A stretch of 11,170 nucleotides of DNA from the NCBI GenBank assembly GCA_947628975.1, contig CANRBW010000041.1, forward strand, positions 1 to 11,170. The letters run 5' to 3'. The notes below the pieces were generated by a model. That model made no database searches, was not told the origin of the DNA, and worked only from the letters and a program-made list of their open reading frames with translations. Shown here in pieces: positions 1 through 6,860 of this stretch (within the stretch, counting starts at the first letter, position 1; each line of letters begins with the position of its first letter). The translations under genes and the position numbers were made by a program. This DNA comes from an uncultured Oscillospiraceae bacterium. Lineage in GTDB: Bacteria; Bacillota; Clostridia; Oscillospirales; Oscillospiraceae.

Positions 1-572
1 CCCTCCATGGTGGGGTGCCGGGCCGGGTCGTTGAACACCTCGGTCCCCGGCCCCAGCAGGCTCATCCCGTCGGGGGCCATGGGGCACACGTCGACGCGGT
101 GCTGGATGCCGCAGCGGCTGCGGGCGTAGGCGTGGACCAGATAGGCCCTGCCGTCGTCATCCCAGAAGGGGCAGGGGTCGATCCAGCCCTTCCCCCGCCA
201 GACGCAGTGGAGCTCGCTCCAGGGGCCGGCGGGGTCGGCGGCGGTGGTGACGAAGATCCCCTCGTCGGGGAGGGGGATGTAGACGTAGAAGAGCCCGCCG
301 TGGAAGCGGATGGCGGGGGCCCAGGTCCCCGCCCCGTGGCAGGGCAGGGCGTAGCGGGGGAAGGGCAGCCGCTCCACGCACCAGCTCAGATACCGCCAGT
401 GGACCATGTCCCTGGAGTGAAGCACTGGCACGCCGGGCAGATAGGTGAAGGACGAGGCCACCAGGTAGTAGTCCTCCCCCACCCGGATCACGTCGGGATC
501 GCTCAGGTCCACCCGCAGGATCGGGTTTTGGTACTCCCCCGCCCCGGCGGGGGCGCAGTCGTACAGCGCCAT
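1..572 (-). CDS. Glycoside hydrolase family 43 protein (beta-xylosidase/arabinofuranosidase-like), C-terminus cut by window edge
   Basis: This is the N-terminal 190 residues of a GH43 five-bladed beta-propeller glycosidase; the family cleaves xylosidic or arabinosidic linkages in plant glycans. Seen: NPILRVDLSDPDVIRVGEDY near residues 16-35, where D25 aligns with the general base; SSFTYLPGVPVLHSRDMVHW (residues 40-59); HGAGTWAPAIR (79-89); and GWIDPCPFWDDDGRAYLVHA (129-148), where D132 aligns with the pKa-modulating Asp. The last complete codon is E190 in PTMEG, which aligns with the catalytic acid of the EGP motif, so the three catalytic carboxylates are present but the rest of the protein is off-window. 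The ATG at 572 follows a purine-rich ribosome site (GGGAGAGAGGGGGG). No signal peptide is seen, so it probably acts in the cytoplasm on imported oligosaccharides. It is transcribed away from the symporter. The exact substrate cannot be told. Confidence 0.88.
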   Translation of the reverse strand, partial: MALYDCAPAGAGEYQNPILRVDLSDPDVIRVGEDYYLVASSFTYLPGVPVLHSRDMVHWRYLSWCVERLPFPRYALPCHGAGTWAPAIRFHGGLFYVYIPLPDEGIFVTTAADPAGPWSELHCVWRGKGWIDPCPFWDDDGRAYLVHAYARSRCGIQHRVDVCPMAPDGMSLLGPGTEVFNDPARHPTME

Positions 573-603
573 GGGGACGCCCCCCTCTCTCCCTTTTTTC
601 TGT

Positions 604-633
604 ATCATAGCACGCCGCCCCCGGCCCCGTCAA
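604..633 (-). promoter_or_regulatory. Promoter for the GH43 gene (sigma-A type, extended -10)
   Basis: Read on the minus strand there is a TTGACG -35 box (628-633), an 18-bp spacer and a TATGAT -10 box (604-609) preceded by TG one base upstream (extended -10). Transcription would start near 597, giving a leader of about 25 bases to the GH43 ATG at 572. Confidence 0.65.
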
Positions 634-693
634 GGGCGGCGGAGGCGGGGGCGGTATGGGCTATTTGTATAAGGAGACCCCCCCTTTTCCGAA

Positions 694-724
694 AGATTTG
701 GGACAGATTTCCCATAAAAAATCT
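694..724. repeat. Imperfect inverted repeat, possible operator
   Basis: TGGGA (699-703) and TCCCA (710-714) form an exact 5-bp inverted repeat around a 6-base centre. It is flanked by AGATT (694-698) and AATCT (720-724), which are also inverted but asymmetrically spaced. It sits immediately upstream of the symporter -35 box (726) and upstream of the divergent GH43 promoter, a plausible regulator position. The arms are short, so chance is a real alternative. Confidence 0.25.
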
Positions 725-725
725 C

Positions 726-754
726 TTGCGCCAGGGGGGTCGGCATGGTAAAAT
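726..754 (+). promoter_or_regulatory. Promoter for the AGCS symporter
   Basis: TTGCGC (726-731) and TAAAAT (749-754) are separated by 17 bp. A TG lies at 746-747, giving an extended -10. Transcription would start near 761, leaving a leader of about 60 bases before the GTG start at 824. Confidence 0.55.
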
Positions 755-811
755 ATAGGGTATGTTTGGTTCGCTAACGTGCTAAAGCGGACCAGAGGGA
801 AAGACAGAAAG

Positions 812-816
812 GGAGG
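812..816 (+). promoter_or_regulatory. Ribosome binding site that fixes the symporter start
   Basis: GGAGG lies seven bases before the GTG at 824. An in-frame upstream GTG at 779 has no such site and would add a basic, non-conserved extension, so 824 is preferred. Confidence 0.75.
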
Positions 817-823
817 ATCGAAC

Positions 824-2326
824 GTGGACGCATTTATAGAGATCGTGTCGAAGGTCAACGGCTTCATCAACAGCAATATCGTCTGGGGCTGGCCCGCCAT
901 TATCCTGCTGGCCTTCGTGGGCGTGCTGATGACCTGCCTGACCAAGTGCTTTCAGATCAGCCATCTGGGGCACTGGGTCAAACAGACCATCGGCAGTATC
1001 TTCCGGAAGGACGTCTCCGCCCACACCAAGGACAAATCCATCAGCCAGTTCCAGAGCCTCTGCACCGCTCTGGCCGCCACGGTGGGCACCGGCAACATCG
1101 TGGGCGTGGCGGGGGCCATTATCGTGGGCGGCCCCGGCGCGGTGTTCTGGATGTGGGTCGTCGCTTTCTTCGGCATGATGACCAACTACTCCGAGAACGT
1201 CCTGGGCATCTTCTACCGCCGCCGGGGCGAGAACGGCGAGTGGCACGGCGGCGCCATGTACTACCTCCGGGACGGCCTGGGCGGCTATAAGGGCTGCAAG
1301 ACCATCGGCGCGGTGCTGGCGGTGCTGTTCTCCATCTTCTGCTTCCTGGCCTCCTTCGGCATCGGCAACATGACCCAGGTCAACTCCATCTCCAGCAATA
1401 TGGAGACCGTGTTCCACGTGCCCACCTGGGCCACCGGTTTGGTGATCATGGCCCTGGTGGCCCTGATCATCCTGGGCGGGCTGAAGCGCATCGCCTCGGT
1501 CACCGAGAAGATCGTCCCCTTCATGGTCGTTTTGTATGTGATCGGCACCCTGATCATCCTGTTCAGCAACCTGCACCAGATCCCCGCCGTGTTCGGCGCG
1601 ATCTTCAAGGGCGCCTTCGCGGTGAAGTCCGCCGCCGGCGGTCTCGTGGGCTCCGGCATCAAACTGGCCATCGAGCAGGGCGCCAAGCGGGGCGTGTTCT
1701 CCAACGAGGCCGGCCTCGGCTCCTCGGTCATGGTCCACTCCAGCTCCAACGTGAAGGAGCCGGTGCGCCAGGGGATGTGGGGCATCTTTGAGGTCTTTGC
1801 CGACACCATGATCGTCTGCACCCTCACCGCCTTCTCCATCCTCTCCTCCGACCTGGTGGATCTGTCCACCGGCCAGGTGGTCACGGAGTTCAAGGGCGTA
1901 GCCATCTCCAACGGCAACCTGATGAGCACCGTCTTTGGCGAGCAGTTTGGCTTTATCGGCTCCGCCTTTGTGGCCGTGGCGGTCATGCTCTTCGCCTTCT
2001 CCACCGTCCTGGGCTGGTCCCACTACGGCGCCACCGCCTGCGGCTACCTCTTCTCCGACAAGGCGGTGCTGGCCTATCGGATCATCTTCGTGGTCGCCAT
2101 CTTCGGCGGCGCGGTGATGGGGGAGAACCTGGCCTGGGATATTGCCGACACCCTCAACGGCATGATGATGATCCCCAACCTCATCGGCGTGCTCAGCCTC
2201 AGCGGTCTGGTGATGAAGATCACCAAGAACTATGTGGACCGCCGCCTCCGGGGCAAGGACGTGGAGCCCATGTACTCCCACTTCCCCGACATCCAGGCCC
2301 AGCAGCTCCAGCGGGGGGACGACTGA
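824..2326 (+). CDS. Sodium:alanine/glycine symporter family protein (AGCS)
   Basis: A 500-residue integral membrane protein of the AGCS family (AlsT/DagA type), which couples sodium (sometimes proton) entry to uptake of alanine, glycine or related small amino acids. Family signatures seen: ALAATVGTGNIVGVAGAI (residues 82-99), GGPGAVFWMW (102-111), RGVFSNEAGLGSS (289-301), a DT pair in the FADT segment (327-328), and a late GWSHYGATACGY segment. Several long hydrophobic stretches match the multi-helix fold, and the length is usual for the family. The start is the GTG at 824 (see the ribosome site at 812-816). The gene stands alone: its own promoter is upstream and a strong hairpin terminator follows 44 bases after the stop. 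After NEAGLGSS the sequence reads VMVHSSSN instead of the more common APIAHA-like stretch, so it is probably a subfamily variant. Substrate and ion preference are inferred from the family only. Confidence 0.93.
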   Translation: MDAFIEIVSKVNGFINSNIVWGWPAIILLAFVGVLMTCLTKCFQISHLGHWVKQTIGSIFRKDVSAHTKDKSISQFQSLCTALAATVGTGNIVGVAGAIIVGGPGAVFWMWVVAFFGMMTNYSENVLGIFYRRRGENGEWHGGAMYYLRDGLGGYKGCKTIGAVLAVLFSIFCFLASFGIGNMTQVNSISSNMETVFHVPTWATGLVIMALVALIILGGLKRIASVTEKIVPFMVVLYVIGTLIILFSNLHQIPAVFGAIFKGAFAVKSAAGGLVGSGIKLAIEQGAKRGVFSNEAGLGSSVMVHSSSNVKEPVRQGMWGIFEVFADTMIVCTLTAFSILSSDLVDLSTGQVVTEFKGVAISNGNLMSTVFGEQFGFIGSAFVAVAVMLFAFSTVLGWSHYGATACGYLFSDKAVLAYRIIFVVAIFGGAVMGENLAWDIADTLNGMMMIPNLIGVLSLSGLVMKITKNYVDRRLRGKDVEPMYSHFPDIQAQQLQRGDD

Positions 2327-2370
2327 GCCCGCCCCCCTTCCGCCGCGAACCGAAGACCGCGAAAACGGTC

Positions 2371-2413
2371 AAGGGCCCCGGCCGCCACAGGCGGCCGGGG
2401 CCCTTTGTTGTTT
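2371..2413 (+). terminator. Rho-independent terminator between convergent genes
   Basis: A perfect 16-bp GC-rich stem (2371-2386 pairing with 2390-2405) closes a 3-base loop (ACA) and is followed on the plus strand by a T-rich tract (TTTGTTGTTTGTTT). It ends the symporter transcript. Read in the opposite direction, the same stem is followed by a weaker T stretch (GACCGTTTTC) and a second small hairpin (2355-2359 with 2366-2370), so it may also stop the minus-strand operon ending at 2428. Confidence 0.9.
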
Positions 2414-2427
2414 GTTTCGCCGGGAGT

Positions 2428-3537
2428 TCAGCGCAGGTCCTTGCGGCGGCCCACGTCCTCCCGGAGCAGCCGGTAGAGGGCGGCGGCGATGGGGACGCCC
2501 AGGAGCATCCCGAAGATGCCGCAGGTCCCGCCGCCCACGATCACCGCGGCCAGGACCCAGATCCCCGGCAGACCCAGGGTCTTGCCGATGATCTTGGGGT
2601 AGATGATGTTCCCCTCCAGCTGTTGGAGGATGACCAGATACAGCAGAAAGAGCGCCGCCCGGAGGGGGGAGACGGTGAGGATGAGCAGAAAGCCCATCAG
2701 CCCGCCGATATAGCCGCCGATGACCGGGATGAGGGCGGTGAAGCCCACCACGGTGCCCACCACCGCGGCGAAGGGGAAGCGGAAGATGAGCATCCCCACC
2801 GCGCACATCACCCCCAGCACCACCGCGTCGGCCCCCTTGCCCACGATGTAGTCGTGGAAGCAGTCCTCCACCACCGCCAGCACATGGGTGAGCTTTTCCC
2901 GCCAGCTCTTTTTCAGGTACTTCCGGCCCAGGGTCTTGAACTGCCGGCCCAGCCGCTCCTTGTCGGCCAGGACGTAGATGGCGAAGATGATGGCCATCAG
3001 GGCGTTGAAGGTCACCGAGATCACCGAGTTGATCACCCCGGCGGCCAGGTTGGCCACGTTGCCGAAGCCGCTGAGGAGCAGACCGCCGGCCCGCTCGATG
3101 AGCTCCTGCCAGTTCAGGCCGTTGAGCCACTCGGCCAGCTCCGGCGTGGCCAGCGGGGAGCTGACCACGGCGTCGCTGATCTCCTCCAGGGTGGCGGGGA
3201 CGCGGGCCATCAGCAGCTGGATGCAGTCCACCAGCTCCGGGATGACCAGCAGGGCCAGCAGGGTCAGGATCCCCCCCACGCACAGGAAGGACAACAGCAG
3301 ACACACCCCCCGGCGCACCGAGCCCATGTAGGGCTTCCGGCTCTTGGGGAAGAAGTGCCGCTCAAAAAAGCGCATGGGGATGTTCAGGACGAAGGCCAGG
3401 GCGCAGCCGGCCAGGATGGGGGTCGCCGCCCCCAGGGCCAGGAGCAGGAACCCCACCACCACGTCCCAGTAGCGGATGCACAGGAACAGCGCGAAGGCGC
3501 TGACCCCCACCCGCAGACAGGTCTTCCAGCTTGGCAT
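2428..3537 (-). CDS. AI-2E transporter family (PerM/YtvI-like) membrane protein
   Basis: A 369-residue polytopic membrane protein of the AI-2E_transport (UPF0118) family. Members have been linked to autoinducer-2 export, or to ion antiport in other organisms, so the substrate here is open. Visible features: N-terminal hydrophobic segments (about residues 10-50 and 78-100); a soluble stretch (about 105-165); a central hydrophobic pair (about 165-192); a basic amphipathic region (195-215); and the conserved C-terminal block with ALIPVIGGYIGG (268-279), QQLEGNIIYPKIIGKTLGLP (305-324) and GIFGMLLGVPIAAALY (340-355). The length is normal for the family. The ATG at 3537 follows an AAGGAGGGA ribosome site that begins within the stop codon of the upstream regulator gene. 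The genes are only 12 bases apart, so the two are almost certainly co-transcribed. It is the last gene of the HPt/regulator operon and runs into the shared terminator. Confidence 0.88.
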   Translation of the reverse strand: MPSWKTCLRVGVSAFALFLCIRYWDVVVGFLLLALGAATPILAGCALAFVLNIPMRFFERHFFPKSRKPYMGSVRRGVCLLLSFLCVGGILTLLALLVIPELVDCIQLLMARVPATLEEISDAVVSSPLATPELAEWLNGLNWQELIERAGGLLLSGFGNVANLAAGVINSVISVTFNALMAIIFAIYVLADKERLGRQFKTLGRKYLKKSWREKLTHVLAVVEDCFHDYIVGKGADAVVLGVMCAVGMLIFRFPFAAVVGTVVGFTALIPVIGGYIGGLMGFLLILTVSPLRAALFLLYLVILQQLEGNIIYPKIIGKTLGLPGIWVLAAVIVGGGTCGIFGMLLGVPIAAALYRLLREDVGRRKDLR

Positions 3538-3549
3538 ACCGCTCCCTCC

Positions 3550-5076
3550 TTACGCGTCCAGCTCCGTGAGCTTGCCCACCACTCTGGACCAGCCCCGGCG
3601 CTCCTCGCCGTTCCAGAGCGGCCGCATCCGGATGTGGAACCGGCGCGGCCCGTCCGGAAGGGTGAGGGTGTACTCCCCCTCCACATCGGGGCCGTTCTCC
3701 CCGGCCCGGTCCAGGGCGTCCTGGATCTCCGGCAGGGCGGAGCCCAGGGCCTGCACCGCCGTCTGGGCGTCGGGCTGGGCCAGCTCCTCCTCCAGGCCCA
3801 GCCGCCGGGCCGCCGTCCGGGAGAAGCGGATGCGCCGCCCCACCCGGTCGTACTCGAAGATCAGGTCCGCGGTGACCTCGGCGTAGAAGCTGAAGCGCTC
3901 CTGGGCCTGCTCCAGAAGGCCCAGGGCGTGGCGGGAGGAGTCCAGCCCGCCCCGCTCCAACAGCTCCCCGGCCACCCGGTGGATCTCCAGAGAGCTGATG
4001 GGCCCGGCGTTGTGGAAGTCCAGCTCCCGGTTTAGCCGGGGGGCGCACTCCACCAGGCAGTCCAACAGCACCGGGTTGAAGGTGCCGCACTGGCCGTCCA
4101 GGATCATCTGGAGGGCCTTTTCCGGCTCGATGGCGGCCTTGTAGACCCGCGTGGCGGTCAGCGCGTCGTAGACGTCGGCCAGGGCGACCACCTGGGCGGA
4201 GATGGGGATCTCCTCCCCCACCAGACCGTCGGGGTAGCCCCGGCCGTCGTAGCGCTCGTGGTGCCAGCGGCAGATGTCGTGGGCGATGTGGAGGAAGCCG
4301 TCGTCCCCCTCCCCCTGGTGGGGGGTCTCCTCCAGCATCCGCGCGCCGATGACGGTGTGGGTCTTCATGATCTCGAACTCCTCGGGGGTCAGGCGGCCGG
4401 GCTTGTTGAGGATCTTCTCGTCGATGGAGATCTTGCCCACGTCGTGGAGGGCGGAGGCGTTGGCGATGACGGCGATCTTGGCGGAGGTCAGGCCGTACTG
4501 AGGACAGCGGCGGCGGACGGTCTGGAGCAGGACGTCGGTGATGAGCCGGACGTGCTGGACGTGCAGACCGCTCTCCCCGTTGCGGAACTCCACCACGTTG
4601 CTGAGGATCTCCACCATCTGGAAGTTGGAGCGCTCCTTCTCCATGATCTGCTCGGCCACCAGGTTCTCCAGGGCCTGCTGCTTGGCGTAGAGCCGGATGG
4701 TGTTGCGCACCCGGTAGAGGACGGTCTTCTCGTCAAAGGGCCGGGTGATGTAGTCGGTGGCGCCCAGGTCGTAGGCCCGGTCGATGTTCTCCGGGGAGCC
4801 GTCGGCGGAGATCATGATCACCGGGGTGGAGGAGAGCCAGCTGTTCCGGTTCATCCGCGTCAGCAGCTCAAAGCCGTCCATCCCCGGCATGACCACGTCC
4901 AGCAGGACCAGGTCGATCTCGGTCCAGCGCTCCTCCAGCGTGGCCAGCGCCGTCTCCCCGTCCGCCGCCTCCAGGACGTTGTAGTCCAGGGCCAGGATGT
5001 CCCCCAGCAGGGCGCGGTTGAGCTCGGCGTCGTCGATGATGAGGACGGTGTTCTTGTTCTTTCCTGTCTTATCCAT
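3550..5076 (-). CDS. Response regulator with REC, HD-GYP and C-terminal PAS-like domains (putative c-di-GMP phosphodiesterase)
   Basis: A 508-residue cytoplasmic signalling protein. Residues 10-128 are a receiver domain with acidic pair D15/D16, phospho-acceptor D60 in LVLLDVVMPGMDGFE, and TRPFDE at 111-116, where R112 stands in place of the usual Lys. Residues 130-345 are an HD-GYP hydrolase: RNGESGLHVQHVR (165-177), ALHDVGK with H211/D212, NKPGRLTPEEFEIMKTH (224-240), and HHERYDGRGYP with H272/H273/E274 and the GYP triplet at 280-282. The metal-binding residues therefore look intact, and the family hydrolyses cyclic di-GMP. Residues about 395-505 resemble a PAS sensor fold (FSFYAEVTADLIFEYD then an LPDGPRRFHIRM strand pair). 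Phosphorylation of D60 probably controls the hydrolase. It lies 39 bases after the HPt gene, its likely phosphodonor, and 12 bases before the AI-2E permease gene. No sensor kinase lies in the window. Confidence 0.92.
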   Translation of the reverse strand: MDKTGKNKNTVLIIDDAELNRALLGDILALDYNVLEAADGETALATLEERWTEIDLVLLDVVMPGMDGFELLTRMNRNSWLSSTPVIMISADGSPENIDRAYDLGATDYITRPFDEKTVLYRVRNTIRLYAKQQALENLVAEQIMEKERSNFQMVEILSNVVEFRNGESGLHVQHVRLITDVLLQTVRRRCPQYGLTSAKIAVIANASALHDVGKISIDEKILNKPGRLTPEEFEIMKTHTVIGARMLEETPHQGEGDDGFLHIAHDICRWHHERYDGRGYPDGLVGEEIPISAQVVALADVYDALTATRVYKAAIEPEKALQMILDGQCGTFNPVLLDCLVECAPRLNRELDFHNAGPISSLEIHRVAGELLERGGLDSSRHALGLLEQAQERFSFYAEVTADLIFEYDRVGRRIRFSRTAARRLGLEEELAQPDAQTAVQALGSALPEIQDALDRAGENGPDVEGEYTLTLPDGPRRFHIRMRPLWNGEERRGWSRVVGKLTELDA

Positions 5077-5115
5077 AGGTGTTCACTCCAAATGATGTGG
5101 CGTCCGGTCCCCGTC

Positions 5116-5478
5116 TCACGCCGTGGGGCCGGTGAGGGCGTCCACCGCGGCCAGGACGGTCCGGTAGTCCCGCTCCACCGCCCGGTAGAGCTGCTCCGGG
5201 TCCTCCGCGGGGGCCCCGGCCCGGAGGGCCTCGGTCAGGGCGGAGCTGGACTCCGCCAGCCGGGTGAAGGCCAGGTTCAGCGCCACGCCCTTGAGGGAGT
5301 GGGCCGCCCGGAAGGCCGTGGCCCAGTCGGAGGCGGCCAGGGCGTCGGTGAGGAGCTGAAAGTTCTCGTCCGAGCGGAACAGCCGCGCGAAGCGGACCAC
5401 CCGCTCCTCACTGCGGAGCCGTCCCATCACCCCGTCGTAATCCCCGCCCAGCTGGGCGTAACACTCCCGCAGATCCAT
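5116..5478 (-). CDS. HPt (histidine phosphotransfer) domain protein
   Basis: A 120-residue, single-domain, probably all-helical cytoplasmic protein. The phosphotransfer motif FRAAHSLKGVALNLAF is seen at residues 56-71, with the phospho-accepting His at 60. The spacing to the following LAESSSALTEALR helix fits the HPt four-helix bundle. HPt proteins carry phosphate between a hybrid kinase and a receiver. The REC/HD-GYP gene 39 bases downstream is the obvious partner. The ATG at 5478 gives a MDLRECYAQLGGDY start like related clostridial HPt proteins as I recall them, with GGGAG ten bases upstream. A GTG nine bases earlier (5487) is an in-frame alternative but has GGGAG only one base away. It is the first gene of the minus-strand operon and has a clear promoter at 5568-5596. 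Confidence 0.85.
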   Translation of the reverse strand: MDLRECYAQLGGDYDGVMGRLRSEERVVRFARLFRSDENFQLLTDALAASDWATAFRAAHSLKGVALNLAFTRLAESSSALTEALRAGAPAEDPEQLYRAVERDYRTVLAAVDALTGPTA

Positions 5479-5500
5479 CCCATCCACGCTCCCTCGGTCC

Positions 5501-5520
5501 CCTCTCCCCGGAGGGAGAGG
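5501..5520 (-). other. Stem-loop in the HPt mRNA leader
   Basis: CCTCTCCC (5501-5508) and GGGAGAGG (5513-5520) form a perfect 8-bp stem with a 4-base loop, located between the predicted transcription start (about 5561) and the HPt start codon. In the minus-strand RNA one arm is purine-rich and ribosome-site-like and the other is its complement, so it could tune translation or protect the transcript. No function is shown. Confidence 0.45.
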
Positions 5521-5567
5521 AGCAGAATACGGAATCCTTAAACCGGTATAATAGCCGCTTTGCGAAT

Positions 5568-5596
5568 ATTATAACACAGGAGGACAGAAATGTGTA
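5568..5596 (-). promoter_or_regulatory. Promoter of the HPt/regulator/AI-2E operon
   Basis: On the minus strand there is a consensus TATAAT -10 (5568-5573) with TG one base upstream (TGTTATAAT, extended -10), a 17-bp spacer and TACACA (5591-5596, 4 of 6 matches to TTGACA). The start would be near 5561, about 80 bases before the HPt ATG. A second AT-rich hexamer (5548-5553) could be an alternative -10. Confidence 0.65.
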
Positions 5597-5599
5597 GAG

Positions 5600-5627
5600 G
5601 GTTTTCCGCAAAAAAAGCGCAGAAACC
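5600..5627. repeat. Inverted repeat between the two divergent promoters
   Basis: GGTTT (5600-5604) and AAACC (5623-5627) are outer arms, CGC (5607-5609) and GCG (5617-5619) inner arms, with a run of seven A at the centre. The repeat lies between the -35 boxes of the two divergent promoters (5596 and 5640), where a regulator could act on both operons. The interior mismatch makes this a moderate candidate only. Confidence 0.35.
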
Positions 5628-5639
5628 ATTCAAAAGTCC

Positions 5640-5668
5640 TTGCATTTTTTCCAATGGCAGAGTATAAT
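5640..5668 (+). promoter_or_regulatory. Promoter of the glycosyltransferase/exosortase operon
   Basis: TTGCAT (5640-5645) and a consensus TATAAT (5663-5668) are separated by exactly 17 bp in an AT-rich stretch. The start would be near 5675, about 45 bases before the ATG at 5721. It is the clearest promoter upstream of the four plus-strand genes. Confidence 0.75.
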
Positions 5669-5708
5669 ATGATATGAATTTTTCTGTCCATATTTTTCAC
5701 CGATGATC

Positions 5709-5713
5709 GGAGG
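5709..5713 (+). promoter_or_regulatory. Ribosome binding site that fixes the GT2-GtrA start
   Basis: GGAGG lies seven bases before the ATG at 5721. The earlier in-frame ATG at 5703 overlaps this region and has no comparable site, so 5721 is preferred. Confidence 0.75.
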
Positions 5714-5720
5714 TGCGGAA

Positions 5721-6803
5721 ATGTCCGTTCCGCGGGAAGCCCCCTCCGCCCGGCCGGTGGTCCTTCTGATCCCGGCCCTGGACCCGGACCGGCGGCTTCT
5801 GGAGCTGCTGGAGGGCCTCAAGGACCGCTGGACAGGGCCGATGGTCCTGGTGGACGACGGCAGCCGGCCGGACCGCCGGGACATATTCTCCCAAGGGGAG
5901 GCGCTGGGCTGCCATGTGGCGGTCCATGCCAGGAACCTGGGCAAGGGCCGGGCGCTGAAGACCGGCTTCAACTACATCCTGACCCACTTCCCCGACGCCA
6001 TCGGCTGCGTCACCGCCGACGCCGACGGCCAGCACACCCCGGAGGACGTCCTGGCCTGTGCCGACGCGCTGCGCCGGGACCCCCAGGCCCTGGTCCTGGG
6101 CTGTCGGGACTTCAGCGCCCAGGGCATCCCCTCCCGCAGCCGCCTGGGCAACCGGATCACCCGGGGGTTCATGCGCTTCCTCTGCGGCGTGGCCGTCACC
6201 GACACCCAGACCGGTCTGCGGGGCATCAGCGCGGCCTTCATGTCCTACCTGCTGGACATCCCCGGCGAGCGCTTTGAGTACGAGACCAATATGCTCCTGG
6301 AGACCCGGACCCAGGCCGTCCCCATCCGGGAGGTCGCCATCCAGACCCTCTACCTGGAGGAGAACAAGTCCTCCCACTTCAACCCCCTGCGGGACTCGGC
6401 GCGGATCTACGCCCTGCTCCTCAAGTTCTGCGCCGCGTCGGTGGCGGGCTTTCTGGTGGACATCCTGTTCTTCTCCCTGTTCTACTATCTCCTGTTCCCC
6501 CGCTGTCTCCCCGGCCTGGCGGCCACCGCCCTGGTCCTGCTCTCCACCGCCCTGGCCCGGGTGATCTCCGCCTGCGTCAACTACCTGCTCAACCGCAAGG
6601 CGGTCTTCAAGAGCAAGAAGAAAGCCTCCCACAGCGGCCCGCGCTACCTGTTGCTGTGCGTGGTGCAGATGCTCCTCAGCGCGGGGCTGGTGGGGCTCAT
6701 CGAGCACCTGGCCTTCCCCGGCCCGCTCTCCTTGTGGAAGGTCCTGGTGGACCTCCTGCTCTTCCTCCTCAGCTTTCAGATCCAGCGCCGCTGGGTCTTT
6801 TGA
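5721..6803 (+). CDS. Bifunctional GT2 glycosyltransferase / GtrA-family membrane protein
   Basis: A 360-residue fusion. Residues 10-215 are a GT-A fold family 2 glycosyltransferase of the dolichol-/polyprenyl-phosphate sugar synthase kind: VLLIPALDPD (14-23), VDDGS (44-48), NLGKGRALKTGFNY (72-85), the metal-binding TADADGQHTPED with DAD at 100-102, and TDTQTGLRG further on. Residues about 225-360 are a GtrA domain with four hydrophobic helices, including KFCAASVAGFLVDILFF and a terminal FQIQRRWVF. In known systems such proteins load a sugar onto undecaprenyl phosphate, and GtrA is thought to help move or present the lipid-linked sugar across the membrane. The sugar cannot be read from sequence. 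It is first in the plus-strand unit and 70 bases before the surface-protein gene, so it probably supplies an activated sugar to the envelope module encoded downstream. Confidence 0.9.
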   Translation: MSVPREAPSARPVVLLIPALDPDRRLLELLEGLKDRWTGPMVLVDDGSRPDRRDIFSQGEALGCHVAVHARNLGKGRALKTGFNYILTHFPDAIGCVTADADGQHTPEDVLACADALRRDPQALVLGCRDFSAQGIPSRSRLGNRITRGFMRFLCGVAVTDTQTGLRGISAAFMSYLLDIPGERFEYETNMLLETRTQAVPIREVAIQTLYLEENKSSHFNPLRDSARIYALLLKFCAASVAGFLVDILFFSLFYYLLFPRCLPGLAATALVLLSTALARVISACVNYLLNRKAVFKSKKKASHSGPRYLLLCVVQMLLSAGLVGLIEHLAFPGPLSLWKVLVDLLLFLLSFQIQRRWVF

Positions 6804-6860
6804 GGCCGTCAGGGCCCGGTTCCACCTTCCTTTTGCTGATCCAAAACCTATTTTATTATT

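Noticed and set aside
15..758. Long plus-strand open frame across the GH43 region
   Set aside because: It is low-complexity (Gly/Pro/Ala/Val/His) and has no recognisable domain. The minus strand carries a clear GH43 protein whose frame runs off the window edge.
782..2281. About 500-codon open frame antisense to the symporter
   Set aside because: A GC-skew shadow of the plus-strand codons, rich in His/Gly/Asp/Ala, with no membrane or domain signature; the plus strand is an unmistakable AGCS protein.
2623..4035. Plus-strand open frame antisense to the AI-2E permease and regulator
   Set aside because: Composition is Gln/His/Gly-rich, typical of a reverse-frame shadow, and it crosses a gene boundary on the other strand.
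5479..5487. GTG at 5487 as HPt start
   Set aside because: GGGAG is only one base from this GTG, whereas the ATG at 5478 has it ten bases away and gives the conserved-looking start. It remains possible.
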